A DNA stretch of 64,000 bases, taken from Lachnospiraceae bacterium (GTDB taxonomy: Bacteria > Bacillota > Clostridia > Lachnospirales > Lachnospiraceae). How positions within the stretch are numbered: the stretch's first letter is position 1; each line of letters starts with the position of its first letter. Positions 47,316 through 57,421 of the stretch are shown here, in pieces. The notes beneath the pieces are model-generated. The model ran no database searches and was not told the origin of the DNA. It worked only from the letters and a program-made list of their open reading frames with translations. The DNA lies in NCBI GenBank assembly GCA_014239155.1, contig JAAZZQ010000060.1:186001-250000 (forward strand), written 5' to 3'. A program made the translations under genes and the position numbers.

Positions 47316-48575
47316 ATGAGAGTATTATGGTTGTGCAATTTAGTCCTTCCAGATTTCAGTCAGGAATTTGGAATAAAAAGAAATAATTTTGGTGGTTGGA
47401 TGACAGCCATGATGTATGAATTGGAAAAAAGAGAGGAAATAAACATCAGTTTATGCTTTCCTATTTACGATAAAAGTCGATTGAAAGATGGAAGCTGTAA
47501 TAACCATGATTATTATACATATTTAGATAATATAAATGCAGAAACTTATGGTCCAGAATTGATTGAAGCATTTGAACAGATATTAAGAAAGGCAGATCCA
47601 GATATTGTCCATATTTGGGGAACAGAGTATCCGCATACAACGGCGATGTTACAGGCATGTAAAAACAAAGGATTTTTGAATAAGGTTGTTGTAGATATTC
47701 AAGGACTTGTATCTGTTTGTTCTAAGCATTATTTGACTGGAATACCAAAGAAGTATAGAGCCTTAAAAAGTGGAGATATCACAAGTATGGAAGAGGACAA
47801 GATTTTATTCGAGAAACGTGGAAAGTACGAAATAGAAAGTATAAAGATGGCTTATCATGTATTGGGTCGGACAGATTGGGATAGGGCGTGTATTGAGACA
47901 ATAAATCCCAATATTCAATACTATATCTGTGATAGGATTTTAAGAACTATTTTTTATGAGTATGCTGCTAAATGGAAATATAAGGAATGTAAGAAGCATA
48001 GTGTCTTTGTAAGTCAAGCTTCTTATCCAATTAAAGGATTTCACTATTTATTACAGGCATTACCTGTTATTATCGAAAAGTATTCAGATACGCATGTATA
48101 CGTAGCAGGAAAAGATATTTTTAATGTAGAAGAAAAGGAACCTTATGCGGTTTATCTTGAAGCGCTTATGGAACAATTGAATTTAAGAGAACATATATCT
48201 TTTATTGGCAAGTTGGATGAGAGGCAAATGATACAACAATACCTTAATGCAAATGTGTTTGTTTCAGCCTCTACAATTGAAAATTCTCCTAATTCGTTGA
48301 GTGAGGCGATGATACTTGGGGTGCCTTGTGTGGCTTCTTATGTTGGAGGGGTTTATAGTAAGATGACTTTTAATGTGGAGGGTTTTTTATATCCGCATAA
48401 TGAACCGATACTGTTGGCATATTATATTTGTAAAGTGTTTGAGAATAAAGATAATTTATGCGAAAAGTTTTCTAATAATTCGGTACATAAGATGCTAAAA
48501 ATTGCTAGTCCTAAGCATAATACCAATAGAATAGTACAGATATATAGAGAGATAGAGAGTAAAAATACTAAATAA
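47316..48575 (+). CDS. GT4-family (GT-B) glycosyltransferase
   Basis: The track start at 47301 overlaps the ribosome site GGGAGG; the ATG at 47316 (MRVLWLCNLVLPDFS) fits better. The C-terminal half has the family 1/4 pattern (KHSVFVSQASYPIKGFHYLLQALPVI, HVYVAGKD, ENSPNSLSEAMILGVPCVASYVGG), with the ExxxxGxP-type donor site. It probably uses a UDP-sugar and acts after capF/capG, possibly with the FucNAc donor, though this cannot be proved here. Confidence 0.85.
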   Translation: MRVLWLCNLVLPDFSQEFGIKRNNFGGWMTAMMYELEKREEINISLCFPIYDKSRLKDGSCNNHDYYTYLDNINAETYGPELIEAFEQILRKADPDIVHIWGTEYPHTTAMLQACKNKGFLNKVVVDIQGLVSVCSKHYLTGIPKKYRALKSGDITSMEEDKILFEKRGKYEIESIKMAYHVLGRTDWDRACIETINPNIQYYICDRILRTIFYEYAAKWKYKECKKHSVFVSQASYPIKGFHYLLQALPVIIEKYSDTHVYVAGKDIFNVEEKEPYAVYLEALMEQLNLREHISFIGKLDERQMIQQYLNANVFVSASTIENSPNSLSEAMILGVPCVASYVGGVYSKMTFNVEGFLYPHNEPILLAYYICKVFENKDNLCEKFSNNSVHKMLKIASPKHNTNRIVQIYREIESKNTK

Positions 48576-48608
48576 GAATTTATAATATTAGTTTATTGAT
48601 GGTTATTA

Positions 48609-49382
48609 ATGGGGGCATTTATGGAAACATTTCAAGATTATGCATATTATTATAATTCTTTTTACAAAGATAAAGACTATGGAGCGGAGGCGGGGATAAT
48701 TGGTAGAATATTAGAAGGGTGTAACCCTCAAATAAGAGATATTATAAATTTGGGTTGTGGTACAGGGAAGCATGATATTGAAATGCATAAGCTGGGGTAT
48801 TATTGCAAAGGAATTGATATAAGCCCTTTGATGATTCAAATTGCAAAAAACAATGCTTCTACAAATGAATACAATATTGAATTTGAGATAGCAGATGTGA
48901 GAAATTATAAGACAGAGAAAAAGTATGATGCAGCTATCTCGCTATTTCATGTGATGAGCTATCAAAATACGAATAAAGATATTTTTGATGCTTTTTGTTC
49001 AACACGAAAACTGTTGAAAGATAAAAATGGATATTTTATTTTTGATGTCTGGTATGGACCGGGGGTGCTCAGTGAAAAACCATGTGTCAGGGTGAAAGAA
49101 GTTGAAGATGATGAAAATAGACTAATCCGAATAGCACAGCCAATTATGCATGATAAGAAAAATATAGTGGATGTTAATTATGAAGTATTAATAATTAATA
49201 AAGAAACCAACATTGTGCAAACAATAAAAGAAACACATAGTATGCGCTATTTTTTTAGACCTGAACTAGAAAAACTGCTGTCAGAAACGGGTTTTCAATT
49301 ATTGGATAATATGGATTGCCAAACTTTACGCGAGACAGATTATAATTCGTGGACAAGTTACTTTATTGCGAAGGCAGTTTAG
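48609..49382 (+). CDS. Class I SAM-dependent methyltransferase
   Basis: The 257-residue protein has the SAM motif DIINLGCGTGKHDIEMHKLGY near residue 40, GIDISPLMIQIAK, and a central sheet typical of class I methyltransferases. The ATG at 48621 (METFQDYAYYYN) with GGGGG upstream is an alternative start. It may methylate a sugar nucleotide or polymer sugar; no target can be named. Confidence 0.82.
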   Translation: MGAFMETFQDYAYYYNSFYKDKDYGAEAGIIGRILEGCNPQIRDIINLGCGTGKHDIEMHKLGYYCKGIDISPLMIQIAKNNASTNEYNIEFEIADVRNYKTEKKYDAAISLFHVMSYQNTNKDIFDAFCSTRKLLKDKNGYFIFDVWYGPGVLSEKPCVRVKEVEDDENRLIRIAQPIMHDKKNIVDVNYEVLIINKETNIVQTIKETHSMRYFFRPELEKLLSETGFQLLDNMDCQTLRETDYNSWTSYFIAKAV

Positions 49383-49400
49383 AAGGAGAGTAATAGATAG

Positions 49401-50702
49401 ATGGTTAAATTGATGTCATATGAGGATAATTATTTTGACATTTGTGAGGCTTTGGGATATAAGACTGTGATTTATGGGGCTGGGAAGTGTGCAAAAAAAG
49501 CTTTTCCTTATTTGAAAAACGTAGCTTATATATGTGACAAACGTGCAAATGAATTGAAAGAGTTAAACGGGGTTCCTATCATATCGCTGAATGAGCTTCA
49601 AAAAATTAAAAAAAAATTGCTGATCGTCATCTGTATAAAATCAGAAAGTGTAAGGGAGGAGATCAAGAATAATTTGGTAAATACACCAATAGAGGCTTTA
49701 ATATTTGATTATTTTCATAATGTGGCGTTCAATCTTTACAAAGAAAGAAGATTGGTAAATTGTGATGGTAAGAAAGAAATACATTATGTACATTTGATAT
49801 GTGAAGATGAAGGGTGGATTCTAAGAAAATTTGCCGTGAGGATAAAGGAAGAGTTGGAAAAACAAGGATATAAATGTTCTATTGGTAGTATGGTAGATCC
49901 CCTAGCAGATATAAATCATCATGTTATTTATGCAAGTTGTGAACCGATAATTCCATGTAATGATACTTTTATGATTACGCATATTGATTCATATGATAAG
50001 ATGGAATTTTTAAAACATCAGTTAAAATATGCGAAGATGGGAATATGTATGTCAAGGGAAACTATGGAGCGATTAGCAGCCTATGGTATACCACGGGAAA
50101 AATTGTGTTATATTAATCCAGCTCAGGATGGAGTAATAAAACCTAAGAAGTATGTATTAGGTATAACACATAAGACACATAATGATCATAGAAAAAATGA
50201 AAGTGTATTAATTACTTTATGTGAAGATTTGGATCCAAATTATTTTATATTTAAAATAATGGGTTCGGGTTGGGATGATGTTGTAAAATCTGTAAGAAAT
50301 ATGGGATTTCAGGTAGATTACTATAATGATTTTGATTATGAGGAATATATGAAATTGATACCTTCACTTGACTATTATTTATTTTGGGGATTTGATGAAG
50401 GGTCAATGGGATATTTGGATGCACTTGCTGCAGGAATCGAAACAATTGTGACGCCTCAAGGGTTTCACTTGGATATAAAAAATGGAATAACATATCCATG
50501 CCGCATACTATCTGATTTCAAAAATGTCCTTTTGGAACTTCAAAATAAAAGGAAAAAAATTATAGAGTCTGTAGAAACATGGACATGGAAGAATTATGTG
50601 GACAAGCATCTTGAAGTATGGAATTATCTGCTTGGCAATACCAAAGATATGTATAAAAATCAGCATTTATATGAGGATGGTATTTTTTCAGTGCTAAAAT
50701 AA
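49401..50702 (+). CDS. GT-B glycosyltransferase-like protein with N-terminal Rossmann-like module
   Basis: Residues about 18-100 form the module seen across this cluster (KTVIYGAGKCAKKAFPYL, ICDKRANELKELNGVPIISLNEL). The rest (about residues 125-420) resembles a family 4-like GT-B transferase (IHYVHLICEDEGWILRKFA, MGICMSRETMERLAAYGIPREKLCYINPAQDG, GFDEGSMGYLDALAAGIETIVTPQGFH). The acceptor and donor are unknown. Confidence 0.72.
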   Translation: MVKLMSYEDNYFDICEALGYKTVIYGAGKCAKKAFPYLKNVAYICDKRANELKELNGVPIISLNELQKIKKKLLIVICIKSESVREEIKNNLVNTPIEALIFDYFHNVAFNLYKERRLVNCDGKKEIHYVHLICEDEGWILRKFAVRIKEELEKQGYKCSIGSMVDPLADINHHVIYASCEPIIPCNDTFMITHIDSYDKMEFLKHQLKYAKMGICMSRETMERLAAYGIPREKLCYINPAQDGVIKPKKYVLGITHKTHNDHRKNESVLITLCEDLDPNYFIFKIMGSGWDDVVKSVRNMGFQVDYYNDFDYEEYMKLIPSLDYYLFWGFDEGSMGYLDALAAGIETIVTPQGFHLDIKNGITYPCRILSDFKNVLLELQNKRKKIIESVETWTWKNYVDKHLEVWNYLLGNTKDMYKNQHLYEDGIFSVLK

Positions 50703-50723
50703 TCATATAGAGGAAGAAGAGAT

Positions 50724-51848
50724 ATGAGCTTTATACCAGTTAATGAACCATTATTAGATGGAAATGAGAAAAAATATTTGTGCCAATGTATCGACACAGG
50801 ATGGATTTCTTCTGAGGGTCCATTTGTAAAAGAGTTTGAACAGAAAATGAGCGCAATCGTGAACAGGAAGTATGGTATTGCAGTATCAAGTGGTACTGCC
50901 GCGTTAGAGGTAGCTGTACAGGCACTAGGAATTGGGGTAGGCGATGAAGTTATTATGCCAACATTTACAATTATATCTTGTGCGATGGCTGTTACCAAAG
51001 TGGGGGCTGTTCCAGTGTTGGTTGACAGTGATATACATACCTGGAACATGAATATCGGCGAGATAGAGTCGAAAATAACTTCAAAAACAAAAGCTATTAT
51101 GATTGTTCACATATATGGTTTACCTGTTGAAGCTAATAAAGTTCTTGAACTCGCAAAAGAGTATAATTTGAAAGTGATAGAGGATGCAGCGGAGATGCAT
51201 GGTCAGACGTGTAATGGGGATCCATGTGGTAGTTTTGGAGATATCAGTACGTTTAGTTTTTACTCGAATAAGCACATAACCACAGGAGAGGGCGGTATGG
51301 TGGTAACAGATAATGAAGAATTGGCGGAGCGGTGCAGATTACTTAGAAATCTTTGCTTTAGAAAAGATATTCGTTATATACATGACGAAATCAGTGATAA
51401 CTATCGACTTACCAATTTACAGGCTGCAGTTGGACTTGCTCAATTAGAACGATTGGAGGAATTTATAAAGAAAAAAAGACAGATGGGAAGATACTATACA
51501 GAAAGATTGAAAGATGTAAAGGGGTTGATACTTCCAATTGAAAGAATGAAATATTCTGACAATATTTACTGGGTTTATGGAATTGTATTGGATAAAGAGA
51601 TTAAGGCTGACAATAAGGCTGTGCAAAGTTTTTTAGCACAAGAGGAGATTGGAGCAAGAACATTCTTTTGGTGTATGCATGAGCAGCCTGTATATCGAAA
51701 GAAAGGGTTGTTTGGAAACAAATCTTATCCAAATGCGGAATATTTGGCGAGAAAGGGATTTTATATTCCAAGTGGACTGGCTTTGACGGAAATGCAAATG
51801 GATAAAGTGATAGACAAATTGGTAAAAATGATGGACATAATAGAGTAA
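50724..51848 (+). CDS. DegT/DnrJ/EryC1/StrS-family sugar aminotransferase
   Basis: The 374-residue protein shows VSSGTAALEVAVQALGIGVGDEVIMPTFT, VIEDAAEMHGQ (PLP-phosphate and Asp site) and SFYSNKHITTGEGG with the PLP-binding lysine. These enzymes add an amino group to a keto-sugar nucleotide, producing aminodeoxy sugars. Ribosome site GAGGAAGAAG precedes the ATG. A matching keto-sugar-forming dehydratase is not obvious in the window, so its substrate may come from elsewhere. Confidence 0.9.
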   Translation: MSFIPVNEPLLDGNEKKYLCQCIDTGWISSEGPFVKEFEQKMSAIVNRKYGIAVSSGTAALEVAVQALGIGVGDEVIMPTFTIISCAMAVTKVGAVPVLVDSDIHTWNMNIGEIESKITSKTKAIMIVHIYGLPVEANKVLELAKEYNLKVIEDAAEMHGQTCNGDPCGSFGDISTFSFYSNKHITTGEGGMVVTDNEELAERCRLLRNLCFRKDIRYIHDEISDNYRLTNLQAAVGLAQLERLEEFIKKKRQMGRYYTERLKDVKGLILPIERMKYSDNIYWVYGIVLDKEIKADNKAVQSFLAQEEIGARTFFWCMHEQPVYRKKGLFGNKSYPNAEYLARKGFYIPSGLALTEMQMDKVIDKLVKMMDIIE

Positions 51849-52043
51849 GGTTAAGCGGATTATAAATTACTAAGAATATTATTTATCAATTGCACATTGA
51901 TAATTTCATACTTATATTAACAAATTTATTATTAATAACTAAAATATATTTTATAGTATTATAACTTTAAATTAGATAATAGTATGAGGTGATTCATGTG
52001 GAGTAAGAAAGAGATAGTTTAACAATGCACTCAACGAAAGATG

Positions 52044-52088
52044 CGGATATAAGTATGAAACAAAAAATGCTTATATCCGGATTTTTTA
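52044..52088 (+). terminator. Terminator or attenuator hairpin before the cupin gene
   Basis: CGGATATAAG...CTTATATCCG is a 10-bp perfect stem with a 16-base loop, followed by GATTTTTTATT. It lies 15 bases before the true start of the next gene and within the track's N-terminal extension of that ORF. It may end transcription from the aminotransferase gene or attenuate the genes downstream. Confidence 0.7.
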
Positions 52089-52102
52089 TTAAGGAGATTG
52101 TG

Positions 52103-52537
52103 ATGAGACAAGTAGAAGAAATCAAGAAAAAGGATAGATTGTTAGCAATAATCATTCGTGACAATTATAATTGTGATGGGGTAGATTTTATTACTCCAAA
52201 TGAATATTCACAGCAGGTGGCATATATGCATCATCCAACAGGTAAAGCGATAGATGCGCATATACATAATTTAGTTCATAGAAACGTTGTATTGACACAA
52301 GAAGTTCTGTTTATTAAAAAAGGTATGTTAAGGGTAGATTTTTATGACGAGTATGAGGATTATTTGGAAAGCAAAGTTCTGCATATGGGAGATATTATCT
52401 TATTAGTTTCAGGGGGGCATGGTTTTACTGTTTTGGACGAAGTGGAAATGGTTGAAGTAAAACAGGGACCGTATGCAGGCGACAATGATAAGAAGAGATT
52501 TATAGGTGTAGACGAGAGCCAGATTATATATAAGTAA
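52103..52537 (+). CDS. Small cupin-like protein
   Basis: AAGGAG lies 6 bases before the ATG at 52103, giving 144 residues (MRQVEEIKKKDRLLAII); the track's start at 52025 lies before the terminator hairpin. A cupin-like pattern is visible: HIHN...TQEVLFIKKGMLRVDFYD and MGDIILLVSGGHGF, ending EVKQGPYAGDNDKKRF. Such small cupins occur in polysaccharide clusters, sometimes as sugar-nucleotide isomerases or binding proteins. The exact role is unknown. Confidence 0.7.
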   Translation: MRQVEEIKKKDRLLAIIIRDNYNCDGVDFITPNEYSQQVAYMHHPTGKAIDAHIHNLVHRNVVLTQEVLFIKKGMLRVDFYDEYEDYLESKVLHMGDIILLVSGGHGFTVLDEVEMVEVKQGPYAGDNDKKRFIGVDESQIIYK

Positions 52538-52591
52538 AGGAGGCATCTGGTATAAAAGGCGAGAGTTATATAGGTTGAAAGGAATTACTAA

Positions 52592-53857
52592 ATGAAGGTA
52601 GTGTTATTTGGAGTTGGAAGACATATTAACACAATAGAAAGTTATCTGCAAGAAGATGTTAATGTCTTATTTTATTTAGACAATAATTCTGAAAAACAGG
52701 CAGGATTGAAAAATGGGAAGAAAATTTATTCTTTAAAAAAATTACTAGATGTATATTTTGATTATGTCATTATTTCTGCACTACACTATCAGGATATGGT
52801 GCAGCAGATATTGGAAGTGGGATGTGAAAAAGATAAGGTTATTCCGTTTTTTAAAGAGAATTTTCCTTTTGAAAATTATGGGCATATTTTGAAACCTATG
52901 CAGTGTATGCGATATAGTATGGAGTGCCGATTTCAGTATCGCATAGAACAGATAGAAAACAAACAAAAGGTATTTTGGGAAAATATTATTTATGAGATGG
53001 CTGATAAAGTTAAAAAAGAAAAGATTGAACTGCCACAGATATGCACAGCAGAGGAGACTATGCAGAAAATAATTCATGACAAGGTATCTATCAGCAGGTA
53101 TGGAGACGGTGAATTCCAGATTATTTTAGGAGCTGCAAAGGATGTGTATCAAGATGATGATAAAGAATTAGGCAGGCGGTTACAGGAAATATTAACTTCA
53201 AATCTGGAAGGGCATATTGTAGCATTGGCAGATGATTATGGCTGCATGGAACATATACGGGAAGAAAATAAGAATGCAATTCGCAGATATATGAATCCAA
53301 AAAAACGTAAAGAGCATTATCGCTATATTGATATAAAGAAGCAATACTATAATGCGTATATTAGCAGACCATATGTTATTTATCCGCATGACAGAAGAGA
53401 AGAAGCATGTGCTAGATTTGATACTTGGAAGAAAGTTTGGGATGGGAAAAAAATACTTTTCGTTGAAGGCTGTTATACCCGAATGGGGGTTGGCAATGAT
53501 TTATTCAACAATGCTGCATTGATAGAACGGATTATAGCGCCTGATAAGAATGCGTTTTCCGTTTATCAGGAGATATTGGAAGTTGTACTGCAGACCGAAA
53601 AAGACAGAATTGTATTAATCGCGTTAGGACCTACAGCAACAGTTCTTGCATATGATTTGGCAAAAGAAGGGTATTGGGCGATTGATATTGGACATCTTGA
53701 TTTAGAATATGAGTGGTATTTAAAAGCAGAAGGTTACAGCAGGGTACCTAATAAATATAATAATGAAGTGCCGGGGGGAACCAATGTGGATGCAATTTTT
53801 GACGAAGCATATGATAAATCCATTATAAAAACAATAAAGCAGAGGGAAGAACGATGA
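52592..53857 (+). CDS. GT-D fold glycosyltransferase (DUF1792-like) with N-terminal Rossmann-like module
   Basis: Residues 1-90 form the cluster's module (KVVLFGVGRHINTIESYL, FYLDNNSEKQAGLKNGKKIYSL). From about residue 165 there is the GT-D signature SISRYGDGEFQIILG, with GVGNDLFNNAALIERIIAP and LIALGPTATVLAYDLAKEGYWAIDIGHLDLEYEWY. GT-D enzymes were described as glucosyl/galactosyl transferases in streptococcal glycoprotein pathways. Its stop overlaps the next gene's start in an ATGA, so the pair is coupled. Confidence 0.8.
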   Translation: MKVVLFGVGRHINTIESYLQEDVNVLFYLDNNSEKQAGLKNGKKIYSLKKLLDVYFDYVIISALHYQDMVQQILEVGCEKDKVIPFFKENFPFENYGHILKPMQCMRYSMECRFQYRIEQIENKQKVFWENIIYEMADKVKKEKIELPQICTAEETMQKIIHDKVSISRYGDGEFQIILGAAKDVYQDDDKELGRRLQEILTSNLEGHIVALADDYGCMEHIREENKNAIRRYMNPKKRKEHYRYIDIKKQYYNAYISRPYVIYPHDRREEACARFDTWKKVWDGKKILFVEGCYTRMGVGNDLFNNAALIERIIAPDKNAFSVYQEILEVVLQTEKDRIVLIALGPTATVLAYDLAKEGYWAIDIGHLDLEYEWYLKAEGYSRVPNKYNNEVPGGTNVDAIFDEAYDKSIIKTIKQREER

Positions 53858-55191
53858 TAAAAGTTTCTGTTATATTGCCATCATTGAATGTAGCAAAATA
53901 CGTAAGAGAGTGTATTGAAAGCGTAATAAACCAGACATTGCGAGAAATAGAGATTATTTGTGTAGATGCAGGCTCTGATGATGGCACGCGTGAGATATTG
54001 CAGGAATATGCACAGAAAGATGATAGAATATTAATTATTGATAGTAACATAAAGAGCTATGGCTTACAGGTAAATATGGGAATAAAAGCAGCAAAGGGAG
54101 AGTATATTGCGATTTTGGAAACAGATGATTATGTGCTAAATGACATGTATGAAAAATTATTTAATGTTGCTCAAAAGCATAAACTTGATTATGTTATGGC
54201 AGATTATATGGCATTTTATGATGATATTGATGGAGAAAGAAAATTCTTTAAGGTACAAAATTTTTCATCAGTTCCTGAGTTGTATCATGAGGTTTTGTCA
54301 ATGGAAGCTCATGCACGCCTTTACAGTATTGATGATACTACATTATGGAGAGGAGTTTTTTCAAGAAAATTTCTGTTGTCAAACGACATCAGACTTAACG
54401 AAACGCCGGGAGCAGCATATCAGGATATATGCTTTATGCACAGAGTTCGGATGAAAGTAAAAAGAATTATGTATATAAATGAATTCGGATATTGCTATCG
54501 CACAGACAGGGCAGAGTCGTCAACAAATTCTATTAAAGGACTGCAATATGCAAAATATGAATATCAGTATTTGTTGGAACAGGATTGTATTCCAGAAATA
54601 TACAAATCAAAAATATATTATACAATGTCTTTGTCATTAGTGAGCGAGAGTAGAAATATTCTTCCAAGAACAGGGAATGTGTGGTGTACAGCAGATTTAG
54701 AATGTTATGAGTGGTTTAGAGATATTCTTCTAAAAGCGATTAAAGATGGACAACTTGTAGAATCGATGGGAGGAGAATCTTGGTGGAAACCACTTTTAGT
54801 ATTGCTTGCCTCTAGCGAGGATTTTGCCGACAGGCTGAAAGCTGTTTCGGATAATCTTGAGAGGATTAAGAGGATAGCGTCAGATGCGGGATTTATAATA
54901 ATATGTGGTGCTGGAATACGAGGGCAAGGGTTGGCAAGGATATTAAAAAAAGAAATTATATATGGTAGCAAAATAGATATACTATATGCTGACAATGATA
55001 GTAAGATTTGGAATAGCTGTATAAGTGGAATAAAAGTTTTACCAATAGAATTGTGTGTGGAACAGCATCCAGATGCTTTTTTTGTAATAGCAAATAAGAT
55101 GCACCATATGCAGATAAGAAATCAATTACTATCAAAAGGGATTTCTGAAGAAAGAATATATGAATACAGACCAACAGCAAAATGGAAATAA
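53854..55191 (+). CDS. GT2 glycosyltransferase with C-terminal Rossmann-like module
   Basis: The 445-residue protein begins VSVILPSLNVAKYVRECIESVINQ and has CVDAGSDDGTREI and ETDDYVLNDM, as in family 2 GT-A transferases. From about residue 345 the cluster's module appears (IIICGAGIRGQGLARIL, ILYADNDSKIWNSCISGIKVLPI). It starts in the ATGA overlap with the GT-D gene, so both probably act in consecutive transfer steps. Confidence 0.83.
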   Translation: MIKVSVILPSLNVAKYVRECIESVINQTLREIEIICVDAGSDDGTREILQEYAQKDDRILIIDSNIKSYGLQVNMGIKAAKGEYIAILETDDYVLNDMYEKLFNVAQKHKLDYVMADYMAFYDDIDGERKFFKVQNFSSVPELYHEVLSMEAHARLYSIDDTTLWRGVFSRKFLLSNDIRLNETPGAAYQDICFMHRVRMKVKRIMYINEFGYCYRTDRAESSTNSIKGLQYAKYEYQYLLEQDCIPEIYKSKIYYTMSLSLVSESRNILPRTGNVWCTADLECYEWFRDILLKAIKDGQLVESMGGESWWKPLLVLLASSEDFADRLKAVSDNLERIKRIASDAGFIIICGAGIRGQGLARILKKEIIYGSKIDILYADNDSKIWNSCISGIKVLPIELCVEQHPDAFFVIANKMHHMQIRNQLLSKGISEERIYEYRPTAKWK

Positions 55192-55206
55192 GTAGAGGGG
55201 ATTAAC

Positions 55207-56277
55207 ATGAAAATTTTTATATGGGGGACAGGTCATGTCGCGCATAGCTATTTATGCCAAAATGAGGTAACTGAAAAAGACATTGTAGGATTTATTCAGA
55301 CAAATCGTACTCTGAAGGAATGGAAAGGCATAAAGGTGTATAAACCTGATGAAATAGAAAAGATAGCGTATGATTACATATTAGTATGTATATACGGCGA
55401 TGCAAGAAATATAATCAATACCTGTAATAAGAACAAGATACCTCTTGAAAAAGTTTTATTAATAGACAACTATGAGTGGATAGATGGATCGTCAATGCGA
55501 AATATTCCAGAAAGTTTATATCAAAGTATTCAAATATCTAATGCGCAAGTACATGCAGAGAAATATTTTCCAATATTCCAAAGCATAAGGCTTGGAAGAG
55601 AAAATGAATTTAAAGAATATGGTATTATAAAGAAGAATAAATCAGATCATATAGAGAATAATTTACTTCAATCAGGATTGTTTGAGGATATAGTATATAA
55701 ATTAGATTATTTTCGCTATCGAACATTTGAACTAATTGCTAACGAAATTGAAAGAAATGGAATTTGTGGAAATTGTGCAGAAGTAGGTGTATATAGAGGA
55801 GAATTTGCAAGATTGATTAATGCAAGGTTTAAAGAACGCAAAATGTATTTGTTTGACACATTTGAATCATTTGATAAAAATGAATATATAGATGAGTTGG
55901 CAAGCGGAAATTGCAGTGAGGGATTTAGAGAAACATTTACAGATACAAGCATAGAAAAAGTGTTACATAATATGATTTATCCGGAACAGTGCATTCCACG
56001 CGTTGGATTTTTTCCAGATACCGCCATAGGGCTTGAGGAGGAGCGCTATGCATTTGTATCTATAGATGTCGATTTTGAGAAATCTATATTGGAAGGATTA
56101 CGTTATTTTTATCCAAGGATGAGTGAAGGAGGAAGAATTTTTATTCATGACTATAATAATTGTTTTCTTGGAGGAGTGAAGACCGCCGTTGACAAATATG
56201 AGATCGAAAATGAGATGCAGATTGTAAAAATTCCCATTGCAGACGAAGGAGGAACATTAATCATTGTTAAGCAGTAA
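55207..56277 (+). CDS. TylF/MycF-like methyltransferase with N-terminal Rossmann-like module
   Basis: Residues 1-95 contain KIFIWGTGHVAHSYLC and GFIQTNRTLKEWKGIKVYKPDEI, the cluster's module. From about residue 187 a TylF-type O-methyltransferase follows (NCAEVGVYRGEFARLINARF, LFDTFESFDKNEY, FVSIDVDFEKSILEGLRYFYPRMSEGGRIFIHDYNN). TylF/MycF enzymes O-methylate sugar hydroxyls in a metal-dependent way; the Asp residues of the DVD...HDYN part fit metal binding. The end overlaps the start of the next gene by 14 bases. Confidence 0.82.
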   Translation: MKIFIWGTGHVAHSYLCQNEVTEKDIVGFIQTNRTLKEWKGIKVYKPDEIEKIAYDYILVCIYGDARNIINTCNKNKIPLEKVLLIDNYEWIDGSSMRNIPESLYQSIQISNAQVHAEKYFPIFQSIRLGRENEFKEYGIIKKNKSDHIENNLLQSGLFEDIVYKLDYFRYRTFELIANEIERNGICGNCAEVGVYRGEFARLINARFKERKMYLFDTFESFDKNEYIDELASGNCSEGFRETFTDTSIEKVLHNMIYPEQCIPRVGFFPDTAIGLEEERYAFVSIDVDFEKSILEGLRYFYPRMSEGGRIFIHDYNNCFLGGVKTAVDKYEIENEMQIVKIPIADEGGTLIIVKQ

Positions 56278-57421
56278 AAATGTGATTGGATCGTTAGATA
56301 AGTTATATAATATATTTAATTCGGATAAGCGTGTGAATTTCTATGGTGCAGGGGTGCGTTTAGGGTTGTTTTTTCAGACAATGGATGAATGTAAAATGAC
56401 AGTCAGAGCTAATAGAATTCTTGTTTCATCAGCGAAAGGGAATCCCGAACAAATACGTGGTATTCCTGTCGTGGGATTTTCACCGGAGCTTCTCACAAAA
56501 GAAGATATTGTGCTTCTAACATTAAGTGAATGTTATGTTGAGGAAGTGGAAAAGATGTTGGCATACACAGAGGCACAAATATATAGAATTGATTTTGATA
56601 TTATTGATGATATTCCTTCAAGTGAGATAAGGAATTGTATTGCCCCATTTACGAAAAAATTTGAAACAGATTTTTCACAATGGAATATACCAAATGAAAA
56701 ATATACTAGATGTGCATGGACTATGTGGTGGCAAGGAGAAAATGTTGCACCTGATATTGTTAGGATATGTTGGAAAACTCAAAAAGAAAACCTTCCACAT
56801 GGAGTGAAGCACAAAATTATTACCAAAGATAATTTCAGAGAATATATAGATATTCCAAAGTATGTGTTGGATAAGTATGAAAAAGGTTATATTATGCCTG
56901 CACACCTTTCGGATATTGTAAGATGCTGCCTGTTGTATAAATACGGTGGGATATGGTTAGATTCTACGATACTGATGTGTGAATTAATGCCAGAAGAGTG
57001 TATGCAGTATCCTATCTATACAAGAACGACAGTTGGGAGGGAATTTAACTCTAAGGCTGTATGGGCTATTTGGTTTTTGTGTGCTCGGAAAGGCGAAAAG
57101 CTTTTCAGGTTTGTGATGGATGCGTATTTTTATTACTTTCAGCATTATGATAAGGTAAAATATTATTTAATGACAGATTATCTAATAGGGATTGCATGTA
57201 ATATGTTTCCAGATATATGTAAAAAACTGAATAAAATACCATATAACAATATAGGAGCTATGGAACTTGGAAAACATTTGGAAGAATCATATAATGAACA
57301 AGATTATAGAAAATATACAAAAAATACTTTTATTCAGAAACTAACATGGCATGGAAACCTGTATGCTGAAAATTCTATTTATAGTCATATAATACGCACA
57401 TATGGAGGAATAGAAAACTGA
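56264..57421 (+). CDS. Capsular polysaccharide synthesis (GT32-like) transferase with N-terminal module
   Basis: It starts with TTG inside the end of the previous gene. Residues about 20-110 carry the module (RVNFYGAGVRLGLFFQTM). The catalytic part has WTMWWQGENVAPDIVRICWKTQ, a helical segment, MPAHLSDIVRCCLLYKYGGIWLDSTI (the DxD-like site of the GT32/Caps_synth family), and a C-terminal TWHGNLY. It probably transfers hexose or HexNAc to a polysaccharide or lipid-linked intermediate. Confidence 0.8.
   Translation: MLSSKNVIGSLDKLYNIFNSDKRVNFYGAGVRLGLFFQTMDECKMTVRANRILVSSAKGNPEQIRGIPVVGFSPELLTKEDIVLLTLSECYVEEVEKMLAYTEAQIYRIDFDIIDDIPSSEIRNCIAPFTKKFETDFSQWNIPNEKYTRCAWTMWWQGENVAPDIVRICWKTQKENLPHGVKHKIITKDNFREYIDIPKYVLDKYEKGYIMPAHLSDIVRCCLLYKYGGIWLDSTILMCELMPEECMQYPIYTRTTVGREFNSKAVWAIWFLCARKGEKLFRFVMDAYFYYFQHYDKVKYYLMTDYLIGIACNMFPDICKKLNKIPYNNIGAMELGKHLEESYNEQDYRKYTKNTFIQKLTWHGNLYAENSIYSHIIRTYGGIEN

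Noticed and set aside
52025-52102. N-terminal extension of the cupin ORF from the track start
   Set aside because: It would be translated from inside a terminator hairpin; AAGGAG and the ATG at 52103 give a better start.
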